This document shows, piece after piece, positions 25,830-35,982 of a stretch of DNA of 64,000 nt (its first letter is position 1; each line of letters starts with the position of its first letter). Origin of the DNA: QHXM01 sp963697975 (GTDB taxonomy: Bacteria; Acidobacteriota; Blastocatellia; Pyrinomonadales; Pyrinomonadaceae). Made by a program: the position numbers and the translations under genes. Under the pieces are notes generated by a model, which was not told where the DNA came from, did not search any database, and saw only the letters and a list, made by a program, of their open reading frames with translations. The stretch is from contig OY969111.1 of NCBI GenBank assembly GCA_963697975.1, forward strand, positions 4,960,001 through 5,024,000, given 5' to 3'.

Positions 25830-27020
25830 GTGCGTCGAATTGACCTGACACGAGCGCAAGCCGCGCGCGCCAACACGATCCGCGACATTAACCGGCAGAT
25901 CGTGCTCAACTATGTGCGCGAAAAAGAGCCTATCTCTCGCGCAGACATCGCGCGCGAGAGCGCGCTGCAACGCTCGACCATCTCGACCATCGTTGATGCG
26001 CTGCTGCTCGACGGCTTAATCGAAGAAGTCGGCGCGGGCGAATCAACCGGCGGGCGTCGCCCCACGCTGCTCAGGATTCGCACCAGTGGCGTGATGGCCA
26101 TCGGCGTTGACATCGCGCCATCGCAAACCATCATCGCCACGAGCAATCTTGCAGGGCGCGTGCTTGAACAGGAGACATTTCCGACCGACCCGCAATTTGA
26201 AAAGACGATCACGCGCGTCGTTGATTGTGTTCAAGGGATGGCGCGCAAATATCGTGGCTCGATAGAGGGCGTCGGCATCAGTCTGCCCGGTCTGGTGGAT
26301 ACTGCCATGAGCCGCGTCATGTACGTTCCATATTTCAAGTGGCGCGATATAAATATTGCGGAGATCGTTTCAAAGGCAACCGGGCTGGACGTGACGGTTG
26401 AAAACGACGCGAACGCGGCTGCGCTCGCGGAGCTATGGTTCGGTCGCCCGGAGGTCAGTCAGGTCAGAGACTTCATCATGGTGCTGGTCGCTGAAGGTAT
26501 CGGGACCGGCATTGCTTTCGACGGCCAGATTTATAAAGGGCAGCACAGCGCGGCTGGCGAGTTCGGCCACATGATTATCGGGCATGACGCTCCCGTCGCC
26601 TGCTCCTGCGGCAACTATGATTGCTGGGAAGCCTTCTCTTCGGAGCGCGCCGCGCTTTCACGCTACAAGAAGATAGGGAATTATTACCCCTGCACGTTCA
26701 GCTTCTCGGAATTGATCGCGCGTGCGCGCGCGGGCGAGCGAGCGGCGGAAACGGCGCTGCTGGAAACGGCACATTATATCGGCATCGGCATCTCTAATTT
26801 GATCGTCGGCTTCAGTCCCGAAGTGGTCATCGTCGGCGGACGAATCACGCGCGCGTGGCCGCTGGTGGCCGAAGCCATCAGCGAGACCGTCGAGCGAAGC
26901 ATTCGGCGCGGCCTGCCATCGGCGCGCATTCTGGCCTCTACCCTGGGCGACCCGCCGACGCTGATGGGTGCTTTGAGCCTCGTTCTCGCCAACAAATTCG
27001 CCTCCGCCTCCGCCGCCTGA
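25830..27020 (+). CDS. ROK-family transcriptional regulator (NagC/XylR type)
   Basis: A 396-residue protein from GTG at 25830, chosen because GGAG lies 11 nt upstream and the length suits the family; the frame is open upstream to a TTG at 25767. The N-terminal winged helix-turn-helix (about 15-75) has SRADIARESALQRSTIS. The ROK domain follows, with VENDANAAALAE, EFGHM and the zinc motif CSCGNYDCWE, where the usual Gly before the third Cys is Asp. Family members bind a sugar or sugar phosphate and repress or activate carbohydrate genes. It lies upstream of the Oar-like receptor and the alpha-glucan genes, so it is the likely local regulator. Confidence 0.88.
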   Translation: MRRIDLTRAQAARANTIRDINRQIVLNYVREKEPISRADIARESALQRSTISTIVDALLLDGLIEEVGAGESTGGRRPTLLRIRTSGVMAIGVDIAPSQTIIATSNLAGRVLEQETFPTDPQFEKTITRVVDCVQGMARKYRGSIEGVGISLPGLVDTAMSRVMYVPYFKWRDINIAEIVSKATGLDVTVENDANAAALAELWFGRPEVSQVRDFIMVLVAEGIGTGIAFDGQIYKGQHSAAGEFGHMIIGHDAPVACSCGNYDCWEAFSSERAALSRYKKIGNYYPCTFSFSELIARARAGERAAETALLETAHYIGIGISNLIVGFSPEVVIVGGRITRAWPLVAEAISETVERSIRRGLPSARILASTLGDPPTLMGALSLVLANKFASASAA

Positions 27021-27067
27021 CGCGACAATCAAGGCGAACTCTTTTTCACCCCGCAGCCAGAAAAGTG

Positions 27068-27096
27068 TTGACAGTTCGTAGCAAACTGTATTAATT
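27068..27096 (+). promoter_or_regulatory. Candidate promoter for the Oar-like receptor gene
   Basis: TTGACA (27068-27073) is followed after 17 nt by TTAATT (27091-27096) within an AT-rich block. It lies in the 275-nt gap between the ROK regulator and the receptor gene at 27296, giving a leader of about 190 nt. The -10 match is modest. Confidence 0.35.
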
Positions 27097-27295
27097 ATTA
27101 CTTCGTTCGGTAAGGCAACAAACTTCAAAAGTCGTTCTAGACAGTTAATTCGTCCCAAAAAAGAATAAGCCTGAGCGCGGTGTATTCCGCCTCTGGCTCT
27201 CAATCTATTACCAGCGCGCGAAACGAATACTTTCTCCCCGCTTGGAAGGTGAAAGTGCAACCGTCAACTTTTCTGCTCGCATACGAGGTTCAGCC

Positions 27296-30200
27296 ATGAC
27301 GACACACCGGAGAGTCACACGCCTTCTCCAGGGATTCGGCGCACTGGTTTTATTGCTTGCCGCTTTCGCGCTTCCCGCTTCTGCCCAGACGAACAAAGGA
27401 ACAATCAAAGGAACTATCACAGACCAGACCGGAGCTATCGTCGCCAATGCTGCCGTCACGGTCATGAATATTGACACGAATGCCGAACGCACGGTCAACA
27501 CGAGCGACGAGGGGACATACGAATTTCCCTTGCTTGATCCCGGCAAATACAGAGTAATCGTCAAAGCTCCTACTTTCCCGGATACGACCCAGGAAAATAT
27601 CGTCGTCCAGACCGCCAGCACTCAAGTCGTGGACGTGACGCTGACTGCCGGACAGGTTGGAGGCTCTGTGACGATCACTGCGGCAGCGCCGCTGGTGCAA
27701 TCAGAAACCAGCGACCTCGGCAGTGTCATCGACGCCAAGCAGATTACAGACCTGCCCATCCCGCAACGTAACTTTACGCTGCTCGCTACGCTCTCGCCCG
27801 GTGTGACACGCCCCATCGTTGGTGTGCTGGGCGGCGGCGGCAATTTTGAGGCGGGCGGCAATCCCACCGGCACGTCTACGGAATCAACACGCTTTCGCGA
27901 GTCCGGCGGCTCGGTGCTGGTCGTCAACGGCGCGCGCCCGACTAATAACAACTTCTCGCTTGATGGGACGGATAACAACGAAGGGCAGTTCGGTCAGATC
28001 GGCATCTACCCGCCCCCGGACGCCATCGCGGAGTTTAAGATTCAGACCAGCGTCGCCCCTGCCGAAGGCGGGCGTGCTGGCGGCGGTATCATCAGCACGA
28101 CGACGAAGTCCGGCACTAACAATATTCACGGCACGGCGTATGAATTTTATCAGGGACGCGTCTTAAGCGCTTTGAGCTTCAGGGAAAACCCGAACACGCT
28201 GGCGAACCGGAATACGCATCAGTTCGGCGGCACTGTCGGCGGCCCGCTTTTCCTGCCGCGCCCCGGTGAGGGCACGCCGCCCTTCTACGATGGACGCAAC
28301 CGGACCTTCTGGTTCTTCTACTACGAAGGCCAGCGCAACGCCACGCCTTCAACGACCGGCGACTTTGGATTCGTCAGCGTCCCGACCGCCCGGATGCGCG
28401 TCGGCGATTTCGGCGAGTTGCTCCAGCCCGGAACTTCCCAGACCTTCAACACAATCGGCGGCCCCCGCATCGCTCCTATCGGCACGGTCTTCTGTGCCAG
28501 CGGCAACCCTGCGCTTGCCAACGATATTCGCAACTGCGGCCAACCGCTCTCGCTCGCCGCCCTGAACGTCTTGCAGGCTTACCCGCTCCCGACCGTGACG
28601 GGCAGGATATTCGACAACTTTGCTACCAATCGCAAGGAGAAGTATAACCGCGACGGTCTTGGCTTCAGGCTTGACCACAATATTAGACAGAGCGACACGA
28701 TCTTCTTCGCTTACAGCAGAGACGAGAGTTCTCGCGCGCGTGACAACAATTTCCCGCTCGGCTCTTCGCCCACCGGCAACGACTTGCCCTCGGGCTTCGG
28801 CGCGGGTGATGAGTTCGGCAACTCGCGCGGCGTCCGCCTCGGCGAAACGCACACCTTCTCGCCGACCGTCATTAACGAAGCGCGCTTCGGGGCTACCCGC
28901 GTGGAGATAGGCATCTTCAACACGGGCGTCAACGGTGCGCTCGGCTTCGACCCGAGCATCTCCGCCGCCCTCGGTATTCCCAACGCCAACACCTGCGGCG
29001 AATGCACGGGCGCAATCCTGCTCGGCATCGAAGAGCCGTTCCAGCGTGGTCGTCAGAACCAGTTGGAGTTCATCGGCGATGGTGGCCCATTCTATTTCAC
29101 CTCGAATAACTTCAGCTTTGCCGACGCGCTGACTTACGTTCGCGGTTCACACATCTTCAGATTCGGCGGCGACTTCCGTGTCCGCCAGAACAGCAACTTT
29201 GACGCGGGACGCGCCGGGGCCATCAAAGGACAGTACCAGTACGGCACGGGCGCTGGCGGCTTCCTTGCTGGAAACTTTAGCGGCATCCCCATCGGGCCGC
29301 GAGACGCTGGTTCCGGTGCAGCCAATTTTCTACTTGGCTATGACCCGGCTTTTGTCAGTCGTGGCACGCCCGGCACGCCGCCTTTCCTCTCGAATAAGGA
29401 AATTTCATTTTTTGGTCAGGACGACTGGAAGGTCAGCTCGACCCTGACGCTTAATCTGGGCCTGCGCTGGGACCTCTTCACGCAGCCCGTCGAACGCTTC
29501 GACAACCAGTCAAACTACAACCCGTCCAACGACACCCTGACGCGTGCAGGCGATAATGCGCCCGGTGGCCGTGATCTGGTTAATAGCGACAAGAACAACT
29601 TCGGGCCAGCAATCGGGTTCGCATGGAGCGGCTTTAAGAGCGACAAAACGGTCGTTCTTCGCGGCGGTTACGCCCTCAAGTATTCCGTGGACACTCCCGG
29701 CATCCCCGGCATCTTGCAGGCCAACCCGCCGAGCGGTGGCGGCTACAGTTGCAGCCTCAGCCAGTTCGGCACGGGGGCCTGCCCGCAGCTTCCGGCTTTC
29801 TTCAGCCTCGATACGGGTATTCCGTTCCCGATAGTGAGCAACAACACCACTCCGGGCCAGACCTTCAGTGCCCCGGCGGGCAGTAATCTCATCTACGTTA
29901 ACCCGGACATCCACAACGAGATGTTCCACCAGTTCAATTTAATAGCGCAGTGGGAGTTTCGCCCGAACTGGCTGGCTGAGGTCGGGTACGTCGGCAGTCG
30001 AGGGCGCAATCTGCTCGTGGTGAGAAACATCGGTAACAACAGCGGCGGTTTTCCCGGCTCGCGCCAGATAACCAACCGCGCCACAGTCCAGACGGTCGAA
30101 TACATCGGGAAGTCCTGGTACGACAGCTTCCAGTCAAAGCTCGAAAGACGCTTCTCGGGTGGCCTGTCAATTATCTCCACTTATGTTTGGGCACACTCGA

Positions 30201-30847
30201 TTGATAACTCGCCGGGTGGTTTCTGCACAGGTGGAACGGGGCCGAGCACCTGCGGTTTCGCCAACCCCCTGCGCCCTGAACTGGACAAGGGGAATTCCGA
30301 TTTTGACGTGCGCCATCGGTTCTCCTTTGCGAGCGTGTGGGATTTGCCGTTCGGAAGGGGTAGGCATTACCTGAGCGGCATCTCGCGCGGCGTGGACTTG
30401 CTGATCGGCGGCTGGCAGTTGAATACCGACATCACTATTCAGAGTGGCCCTGTCTACTCCGTCTTCGCTAACGGCCAGCGTGTTGACCTGCTCGGCGACC
30501 CGACTCCGACTGACGCGCAGCGAGCGCAAGGATTGGAGCTAAATCCTGCGGCATTCCGCGCAGCCGTGACACCTGTCTTCGCCAGCGATCCGACAGGGCC
30601 GAAGTTCGGCAGCCTCGGTCGCAACGTCTTTCGCGGCCAGCGTCAGGAATACGTCAATGCCTCGCTGTTCAAGAACCTTCATATCACGGAAGGATTCACC
30701 ATCCAGTTCCGCGCGCAGGCCTACAACCTGTTCAATCACGTGAACAGGTTCCGGCCCGAAACCAACCTGACCAGCGGCAACTTCGGCCTCGACACTTCCG
30801 AGCAGCGTCGCCGCCAGCTTGAGTTCGGGATGAGGATGCTGTTCTAA
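27296..30847 (+). CDS. Oar-like TonB-dependent outer-membrane receptor with carboxypeptidase-regulatory domain
   Basis: A 1183-residue protein from ATG at 27296 (GAGG upstream); the frame is open from 27242, but that start would hide the signal peptide (MTTHRR to ALPASAQ). Order: signal; carboxypeptidase-regulatory/Ig-like domain (about 30-115, GTIKGTITDQTGAIV); plug (about 125-260, with DGTDNNEGQFG); large beta-barrel ending in Phe (EFGMRMLF). Such Oar/TonB receptors are abundant in Acidobacteriota and import or bind large substrates. No SusD-like partner is nearby. Position after the ROK regulator and before starch enzymes suggests an alpha-glucan or oligosaccharide ligand; this is inference. 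Confidence 0.88.
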   Translation: MTTHRRVTRLLQGFGALVLLLAAFALPASAQTNKGTIKGTITDQTGAIVANAAVTVMNIDTNAERTVNTSDEGTYEFPLLDPGKYRVIVKAPTFPDTTQENIVVQTASTQVVDVTLTAGQVGGSVTITAAAPLVQSETSDLGSVIDAKQITDLPIPQRNFTLLATLSPGVTRPIVGVLGGGGNFEAGGNPTGTSTESTRFRESGGSVLVVNGARPTNNNFSLDGTDNNEGQFGQIGIYPPPDAIAEFKIQTSVAPAEGGRAGGGIISTTTKSGTNNIHGTAYEFYQGRVLSALSFRENPNTLANRNTHQFGGTVGGPLFLPRPGEGTPPFYDGRNRTFWFFYYEGQRNATPSTTGDFGFVSVPTARMRVGDFGELLQPGTSQTFNTIGGPRIAPIGTVFCASGNPALANDIRNCGQPLSLAALNVLQAYPLPTVTGRIFDNFATNRKEKYNRDGLGFRLDHNIRQSDTIFFAYSRDESSRARDNNFPLGSSPTGNDLPSGFGAGDEFGNSRGVRLGETHTFSPTVINEARFGATRVEIGIFNTGVNGALGFDPSISAALGIPNANTCGECTGAILLGIEEPFQRGRQNQLEFIGDGGPFYFTSNNFSFADALTYVRGSHIFRFGGDFRVRQNSNFDAGRAGAIKGQYQYGTGAGGFLAGNFSGIPIGPRDAGSGAANFLLGYDPAFVSRGTPGTPPFLSNKEISFFGQDDWKVSSTLTLNLGLRWDLFTQPVERFDNQSNYNPSNDTLTRAGDNAPGGRDLVNSDKNNFGPAIGFAWSGFKSDKTVVLRGGYALKYSVDTPGIPGILQANPPSGGGYSCSLSQFGTGACPQLPAFFSLDTGIPFPIVSNNTTPGQTFSAPAGSNLIYVNPDIHNEMFHQFNLIAQWEFRPNWLAEVGYVGSRGRNLLVVRNIGNNSGGFPGSRQITNRATVQTVEYIGKSWYDSFQSKLERRFSGGLSIISTYVWAHSIDNSPGGFCTGGTGPSTCGFANPLRPELDKGNSDFDVRHRFSFASVWDLPFGRGRHYLSGISRGVDLLIGGWQLNTDITIQSGPVYSVFANGQRVDLLGDPTPTDAQRAQGLELNPAAFRAAVTPVFASDPTGPKFGSLGRNVFRGQRQEYVNASLFKNLHITEGFTIQFRAQAYNLFNHVNRFRPETNLTSGNFGLDTSEQRRRQLEFGMRMLF

Positions 30848-30893
30848 AGCGGGGCTACGGTGCGAGCTTGTCATAGCCAATAGCGGTTGATGG

Positions 30894-30917
30894 AGGGCGT
30901 CCCGCGCGGGACGCCCT
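30894..30917 (+). terminator. Perfect 24-bp GC-rich palindrome after receptor gene
   Basis: AGGGCGTCCCGC and its exact complement form a 12-bp stem about 47 nt after the receptor stop, followed by CTGCTTTGATT. It is a likely rho-independent-like terminator, although the T-tract is weak. Confidence 0.6.
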
Positions 30918-31081
30918 CTGCTTTGATTATCCGGCGCGCGGTTGGAGAGCAATTAACGGTGTTGCTTGAATTCGTTTCTTAAAGAGGTTAACTTGTCAAC
31001 GTCTCCCCTCCGCTTCAGTCTTTAAGTATTTTCAGTCCGCCGCGAAGCGTTCGCGCCCGGACCCCTGCCCGGAAGTTATTA

Positions 31082-32185
31082 ATGAGCGCACGCGCACAGA
31101 TATTCGGTCGCTGGCTATTGATCTTCGCGGCGGCCTGGGCCAACGCACTCCAACCGACGACACTGGCGCAAGACCGCAACGGGTCAATCAATCCCGCACA
31201 GGTCGCACAGGCGATTGAACGCGTCCGCGCTTCTTCTGGTAACGAAAACATTCTCAATCAAGCGCTCGCGCTCGGCGGTGCGCTCTTACGCGAAGGACGC
31301 TTTACAGAGGCTGCCGACCTCTTCGGTGCACTGGCTGATAAGCAACCGCACCACCCTGCGGTTCTTTACGGCGCGGCGCTGGCTACTTTCAATGCAGGCC
31401 GGGCGACGCAGGCCGAGCCGTTCGCGCGCAGAGCAGTTGATGCTGCGCTCACGGTCGCACAAACCGCTCAGGCGGGAGGAGCGGGGAATGAAAGTGCTGC
31501 CGACGCGCTGGTTCTGCTGGCGGTCGTGCTTGCCGTCAGGGGCGATGATGTGGGCGCGTTGAAATCTGTCGAAAAAGCCGTTCGCCTCGCGCCAAATAAT
31601 TTCGACGCACAGTTGGCTCTCGGTCGAGCGCTCTTCGGGAGTGGTGATGACGCGGGCGCGGCGCGAGCCTTCCGCGCAGCCATTGCCTTAAGACCAAAGG
31701 ATGCATCCGCCCTTTTCTTCCTGGCGACGGCTCTCGAACATGGGGGTGAGATGGATTCCGCTCTCGCGACCTACCGCGAGCTTATCGCGCGAAAGCCCGA
31801 CGCTGCCGATGGACATTTAGGCTTAGGAGTCCTACTCCTGAAACGCGGCGAGATGGCCGAAGGCATCAGGGCATTGCAACGCGCGCTCGAAATCAACCCG
31901 AATCTCTACGAGGCGCGCATCACGCTTGGCCGGACGCTCGTCGCACAGGGGCGCGCAGCGGAAGCCGTCGATCACCTGCGCCGCGCCGCCGAACTCGCGC
32001 CCGGTAATCCTGAGCCGCATTACCAACTTTCTATCGCCTACCAGCGCTTAGGGCGTAAAGATGAAGCGGCGGCAGAATCTCTCATTGTCAAACGAATCCA
32101 CGAGTCGCGGCGCAATATGAATACTAATATTAATGCTAATGGTAATGGCGTTCAGGCAAACAGCCCGACCGCGCCCGACAAATAA
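31082..32185 (+). CDS. Secreted TPR-repeat protein
   Basis: A 367-residue protein with a signal-like N-terminus (hydrophobic 9-28, ending TTLAQD). About seven TPR units fill residues 50-335, with the usual A-x-x-x-P and A-x-x-x-Y/L-G-x-A-L pattern (AVLYGAALATFNAGR, AQLALGRALFGSGD, ARITLGRTLVAQGR, PHYQLSIAYQRLGR). The tail is Asn-rich (NMNTNINANGNG). It is predicted to be a periplasmic protein-protein interaction scaffold. It stands 13 nt upstream of a second TPR gene, forming an operon that continues into the GH13 gene. The partner is unknown; co-location suggests the receptor or amylases. Confidence 0.82.
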   Translation: MSARAQIFGRWLLIFAAAWANALQPTTLAQDRNGSINPAQVAQAIERVRASSGNENILNQALALGGALLREGRFTEAADLFGALADKQPHHPAVLYGAALATFNAGRATQAEPFARRAVDAALTVAQTAQAGGAGNESAADALVLLAVVLAVRGDDVGALKSVEKAVRLAPNNFDAQLALGRALFGSGDDAGAARAFRAAIALRPKDASALFFLATALEHGGEMDSALATYRELIARKPDAADGHLGLGVLLLKRGEMAEGIRALQRALEINPNLYEARITLGRTLVAQGRAAEAVDHLRRAAELAPGNPEPHYQLSIAYQRLGRKDEAAAESLIVKRIHESRRNMNTNINANGNGVQANSPTAPDK

Positions 32186-32198
32186 GAAAGTTTTTCAG

Positions 32199-33878
32199 AT
32201 GGCGGGAAGCACCTTAAATCTCAGCTTGCGAACGGCGCGTCTGTTCCTGACTATGCTCATCGTTGCGCTCGCCTTTGCCTGGCCGCTTGCGCCGCAGACT
32301 GTCGCGCAGAGCCGGACGAAGCCAACTGCCCCGCGCGGAGGAACTGTCTCGCAGATCGTGCGCGACGCGGCTGCGTTATTACAGGCCGGGAAGCTCAGAG
32401 AGGCCGAATTTGCCGCGCGTAGTGCTGTGGCCGCCCAGCCACGCGACTCGGAAGCGCACGCGTTGCTCGGCGTGATTCTGGATCAGCGAGGTCGGCATGA
32501 TGAGGCCGAGCGCGAGTTGCGCGAGGCGTTGCGCCTGAACCCGAAATCCGCCGGGGCGCTCACGAATCTGGGCGTTCTTCTCGTCCGCAGCAATCGCGCG
32601 GACGAGGCCGTCAAAACTTTTGAAGAGGCGCTCCGGTTTTCACCCGGCCACACGCAGGCAAACTACAACCTTGCCTTGCTCTACGTCACACGCAAAGATT
32701 ACACGCGCGCCATCCCGCTGCTGGAACGATTGGCGGGAATTGGCGGAGGGGCAGAGTCAGCGGACATCCCGCTCTTGCTCACACTCGCCGACGCCTACGC
32801 TCACGCGAACCGGGCGCAGGATGCTGAGAAACTCGTCAACCAGATTGAGCAGCGTGCTAATGATGACCCGCGCGCCCTCTTCACGCTTGGCCTCGCTCTC
32901 GCTGATGCGGGCGCTTATGAACGTGCCGCGCGTCTCTTCGAGCGCACAAACCAACTTCGCCCGAACACCTATGAAGTGCTCTACAACCTGGGCGTTGCGC
33001 TCTTCAACCTTGACCGATTGGATGAGGCGCGAAAGGCTTTGCAGGATGCTGCGACGCTCAAACCCGATGGGCCGGAAGTCTTCTATCGTCTCGGGCACGT
33101 GGCGTCGGCGAAGGGCGAGAGCGAGAACGCGCTCGGCCTCTGGCAACGCACTTTGAAACTGAACCCTCAGCATGCTGAGGCGTCTTTCATGATCGCCGAA
33201 GAGCTTGTCAAAAATCGGCGTAACGAGCGCGCCATTCCTTTCTACGAAGGCGCTATCGAAAGAGATGCGTCGCAGCCTCTCTATCACATGCGCCTCGGCG
33301 TGGCGCACTTCCGCGAGCATCACTATCAGCAGGCGCGCGAGACGTTTGAGAAGGCGCTGAAACGTTTTCCCGATAACGCGATGCTCTACTTTCTTGTTGG
33401 CTATGTCTCGCGCGCGGAGGGGCAGTTTGACGCGGCGCATAAAGCTTTTCAGCGCACTGTCGAATTGCAGCCGGACAACGCTCCCGCTTACGCCAACCTC
33501 GGTTTTCTGGCAATCGAGCGCGGACAGCACGAAGAGGGCGAGCGGCTGTTGCGAAATGCTCTGAGGCTCGATCCTGACAATTATCCTGCGACGTATGATC
33601 TGGGTCGTCTGCTTGTGCGCCTGACGCGATACAACGAGGCGCTGCCAATCCTTGAGCATGGGATCAAGCTTGTTCAGAATGACCCCGGCATCCACTACCA
33701 ACTCTTCATGGCTTATTCACGCCTCAAACGCAAAGAGGATGCAGACCGCGAGCTTGCTATCTTCAAGCGACTTGAAGATGAGCGCAAAAGTCAAAGCGCG
33801 GGCGGAGATGGAAGTGTCACGATTACGAACGGATTGCCTTCGCCTGCTGTCGCAAGCCCGACTCCAAAAAAGCCTTGA
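32199..33878 (+). CDS. Secreted TPR-repeat protein (paralogue of 47374)
   Basis: About 559 residues from ATG at 32199, which gives a signal peptide (SLRTARLFLTMLIVALAFAWPLAPQTVAQ) and falls after the preceding stop; the frame is open to 32133. About 13 TPR-like units cover residues 45-530. It matches the protein at 47374 across its length, for example HALLGVILDQRGRHDEAERE here against HNLLGVILDQRKQFAEAERE there. The tail is Ser/Pro-rich. Presumed periplasmic scaffold. The two copies bracket the GH13, MalQ, MFS, GH3 and GH144 genes. Confidence 0.84.
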   Translation: MAGSTLNLSLRTARLFLTMLIVALAFAWPLAPQTVAQSRTKPTAPRGGTVSQIVRDAAALLQAGKLREAEFAARSAVAAQPRDSEAHALLGVILDQRGRHDEAERELREALRLNPKSAGALTNLGVLLVRSNRADEAVKTFEEALRFSPGHTQANYNLALLYVTRKDYTRAIPLLERLAGIGGGAESADIPLLLTLADAYAHANRAQDAEKLVNQIEQRANDDPRALFTLGLALADAGAYERAARLFERTNQLRPNTYEVLYNLGVALFNLDRLDEARKALQDAATLKPDGPEVFYRLGHVASAKGESENALGLWQRTLKLNPQHAEASFMIAEELVKNRRNERAIPFYEGAIERDASQPLYHMRLGVAHFREHHYQQARETFEKALKRFPDNAMLYFLVGYVSRAEGQFDAAHKAFQRTVELQPDNAPAYANLGFLAIERGQHEEGERLLRNALRLDPDNYPATYDLGRLLVRLTRYNEALPILEHGIKLVQNDPGIHYQLFMAYSRLKRKEDADRELAIFKRLEDERKSQSAGGDGSVTITNGLPSPAVASPTPKKP

Positions 33879-33983
33879 GCCGGGTTGAGCCTTGAATAAT
33901 AGACCGGTCACTCGTTGCCTGGGTCAGAGTTCGATGCGCCTTTTGTCTAAAATCCAGACCGCAGTAATTCTCCGAAAGCCAAG

Positions 33984-35900
33984 TTGCCAAACATAGTCCA
34001 TAAAACCGTTGCTGCACTCTTAGGGATAACCGCCTGCTTCATCCTGTGCGCCAGCCTGACGCAGGCGAAAACGAGCGCCGCGCCGGAAGTCCTTAAAGTC
34101 GAGCCGCCTTCATGGTGGGCCGGGCACACAATCAATCCTGTGCGCCTGCTCGTGCGCGGCACGAACCTGCACGGCGCGCGCGTCACGGCCACGCGGCTTG
34201 AGATTTCCACTTCATCCGTCGTCATCAATCCGGCTGGCACGTATCTCTTCGTCAGCGTCCAGCTAAATGCGGCGGCACAACCCGGCAACTATCCCTTGCA
34301 GCTTGAAACTTCGGCGGGCAAGACTATCATTCCGTTTCGCCTCAACGCTCCGCTCGATGCGGCGACAAATTTTCAGGGCATCACGAATGATGACGTGATC
34401 TATCTCATCATGCCCGACCGTTTCAGCAACGGAGACACGACGAATGATGCGCCCGCAGGCTCTCCACGCGAAGCCAACGACCGCAGGAATTCGCGTGCCT
34501 TTCACGGCGGCGACCTGCGCGGCATCATCAACCGCCTGCCGTACCTGAAAGAACTGGGCGTGACCGCGCTCTGGCTTAATCCCTGGTACGACAACCCGAA
34601 CGACGTGAACACGTGCGATAAGCCCTGGTGTCCGAACACCAACTATCACGGCTATCACGCGATTGATTACTACGCGGTCGAAGATCATTTCGGCGATATG
34701 CAAACTCTCCGCGAACTGGTCGAGAAAGCGCATCGTCTCGGAATCAAGGTGATTCAGGATCAGGTGGCGAATCACGTTGGCATCCAGCACTCGTGGTCAG
34801 TTGATGCGCCGCTCGACAACTGGTTTCATGGCACGCCCGCCCGTCACCCGCAAAACCCTTTTCGTGGAGATTTGCTGCTCTCGCCAAACGCTGCTGCTGT
34901 AGAGCGCCGCCTGACGCTCGACGGCTGGTTCAACGACCTTCTGCCGGACATGAATCAGGAAGAGCCGGAAGTCGCGCGTTACGAGATTCAGAATGCGCTC
35001 TGGTGGGTTGGCATGACCGGACTCGACGGCATCCGGCAGGATACGATTCAGTACATGCCGCGTTTCTTCATCCGCGACCTTTCAAACGCGTTGCACCGTG
35101 AGTATCCGAAGATGTGGATGGTCGGAGAGGTCTTCGACCGTGACCCCGCGCACACGGCGTTCTTCATGGGCGGGCGCACAGGCTGGGACGGCATTGATAC
35201 AGAGCTTGATTCGGTCTTCGACTTCGCGCTCTGGCAGTCCTCCTTAGACGTGTTCAGCGGAAAGAAGCCCGTGCGCCATTTGCGCGACACGTTGAAATAC
35301 GACGCAGGCTACCCCGACGCCGCGCGCCTGACGACGATGCTCAACAACCATGATGTCAAGCGCACTGTTTCCGTTGAAGGCATGACGATTGAAGGCGCGA
35401 GGCTGCACACGGCATTTCTGTTGAGCGTGCGTGGCATCCCGCAGCTTTACTACGGCGACGAGATTGCGATGCCGGGCGATGATGACCCCGACAATCGCCG
35501 TGAATTTCCCGGCGGCTTTCCGGGTGATCCGCGCAACGCTTTCAGCAAAGCGGGCCGTAGCGCCAATGAGCAGCGCATGTACGAATGGACGCGCGACTGG
35601 ATAACCTTGCGCCGCGAGCATCCGGCGATTCGTCACGGCCACACGATTGATCTTGTGTACACGGACGACGTTTACGCCTTCGCGCGGCGCAATGGCGATG
35701 AAACAGTTCTCGTCATCATCAATCGCGCCGCGACTCCGCAGAAGACCACAATCCCTGTTGCGCTGCTCGATGCGGCTGCCACGTCGCAATTGATTCCGTT
35801 GCTCGGAGGGCGAACGAGCATCCGCGCATCTGGTCCGGCTTTTACCTTTGACGCTTTGCCCCGGACAGCCGTCGCTTACAAGCTCAGCGGCGCAGAATAA
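33984..35900 (+). CDS. Secreted GH13 alpha-amylase/neopullulanase-type enzyme (paralogue of 37653)
   Basis: A 638-residue enzyme starting at TTG, with a signal peptide (about 1-28). Residues 35-125 are an N-terminal beta-sandwich of cyclomaltodextrinase type (VLKVEPPSWWAGHTINPVR). The GH13 barrel has all four motifs: DQVANH (259-264), GIRQDT with nucleophile Asp353, GEVFD with acid/base Glu382, and NNHDV with Asp457. The closing beta-sandwich ends near 635. It should hydrolyse alpha-1,4 bonds of starch, pullulan or cyclodextrins outside the cytoplasm. It pairs with a close paralogue on the other side of malQ. Confidence 0.92.
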   Translation: MPNIVHKTVAALLGITACFILCASLTQAKTSAAPEVLKVEPPSWWAGHTINPVRLLVRGTNLHGARVTATRLEISTSSVVINPAGTYLFVSVQLNAAAQPGNYPLQLETSAGKTIIPFRLNAPLDAATNFQGITNDDVIYLIMPDRFSNGDTTNDAPAGSPREANDRRNSRAFHGGDLRGIINRLPYLKELGVTALWLNPWYDNPNDVNTCDKPWCPNTNYHGYHAIDYYAVEDHFGDMQTLRELVEKAHRLGIKVIQDQVANHVGIQHSWSVDAPLDNWFHGTPARHPQNPFRGDLLLSPNAAAVERRLTLDGWFNDLLPDMNQEEPEVARYEIQNALWWVGMTGLDGIRQDTIQYMPRFFIRDLSNALHREYPKMWMVGEVFDRDPAHTAFFMGGRTGWDGIDTELDSVFDFALWQSSLDVFSGKKPVRHLRDTLKYDAGYPDAARLTTMLNNHDVKRTVSVEGMTIEGARLHTAFLLSVRGIPQLYYGDEIAMPGDDDPDNRREFPGGFPGDPRNAFSKAGRSANEQRMYEWTRDWITLRREHPAIRHGHTIDLVYTDDVYAFARRNGDETVLVIINRAATPQKTTIPVALLDAAATSQLIPLLGGRTSIRASGPAFTFDALPRTAVAYKLSGAE

Positions 35901-35927
35901 CTGTGTCGAGTTCTTTCGTATTTAGGT

Positions 35928-35982
35928 TATACTGGCACTCAAAGTCTTTAGCTGAAAATTATAAAATTTCGAGGAGGGGGCG
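35928..35982 (+). promoter_or_regulatory. Candidate -10 element and strong SD site before malQ
   Basis: TATACT (35928-35933) resembles a -10 box, but the matching -35 is poor. GAGGAGGGGG immediately before the GTG start is the strongest ribosome-binding site in this part of the window and fixes the start at 35983. Confidence 0.35.

Noticed and set aside
27242..27295. Longer start for the Oar-like receptor
   Set aside because: The ATG at 27296 has GAGG upstream and gives a proper signal peptide; the longer form would place 18 residues before it.
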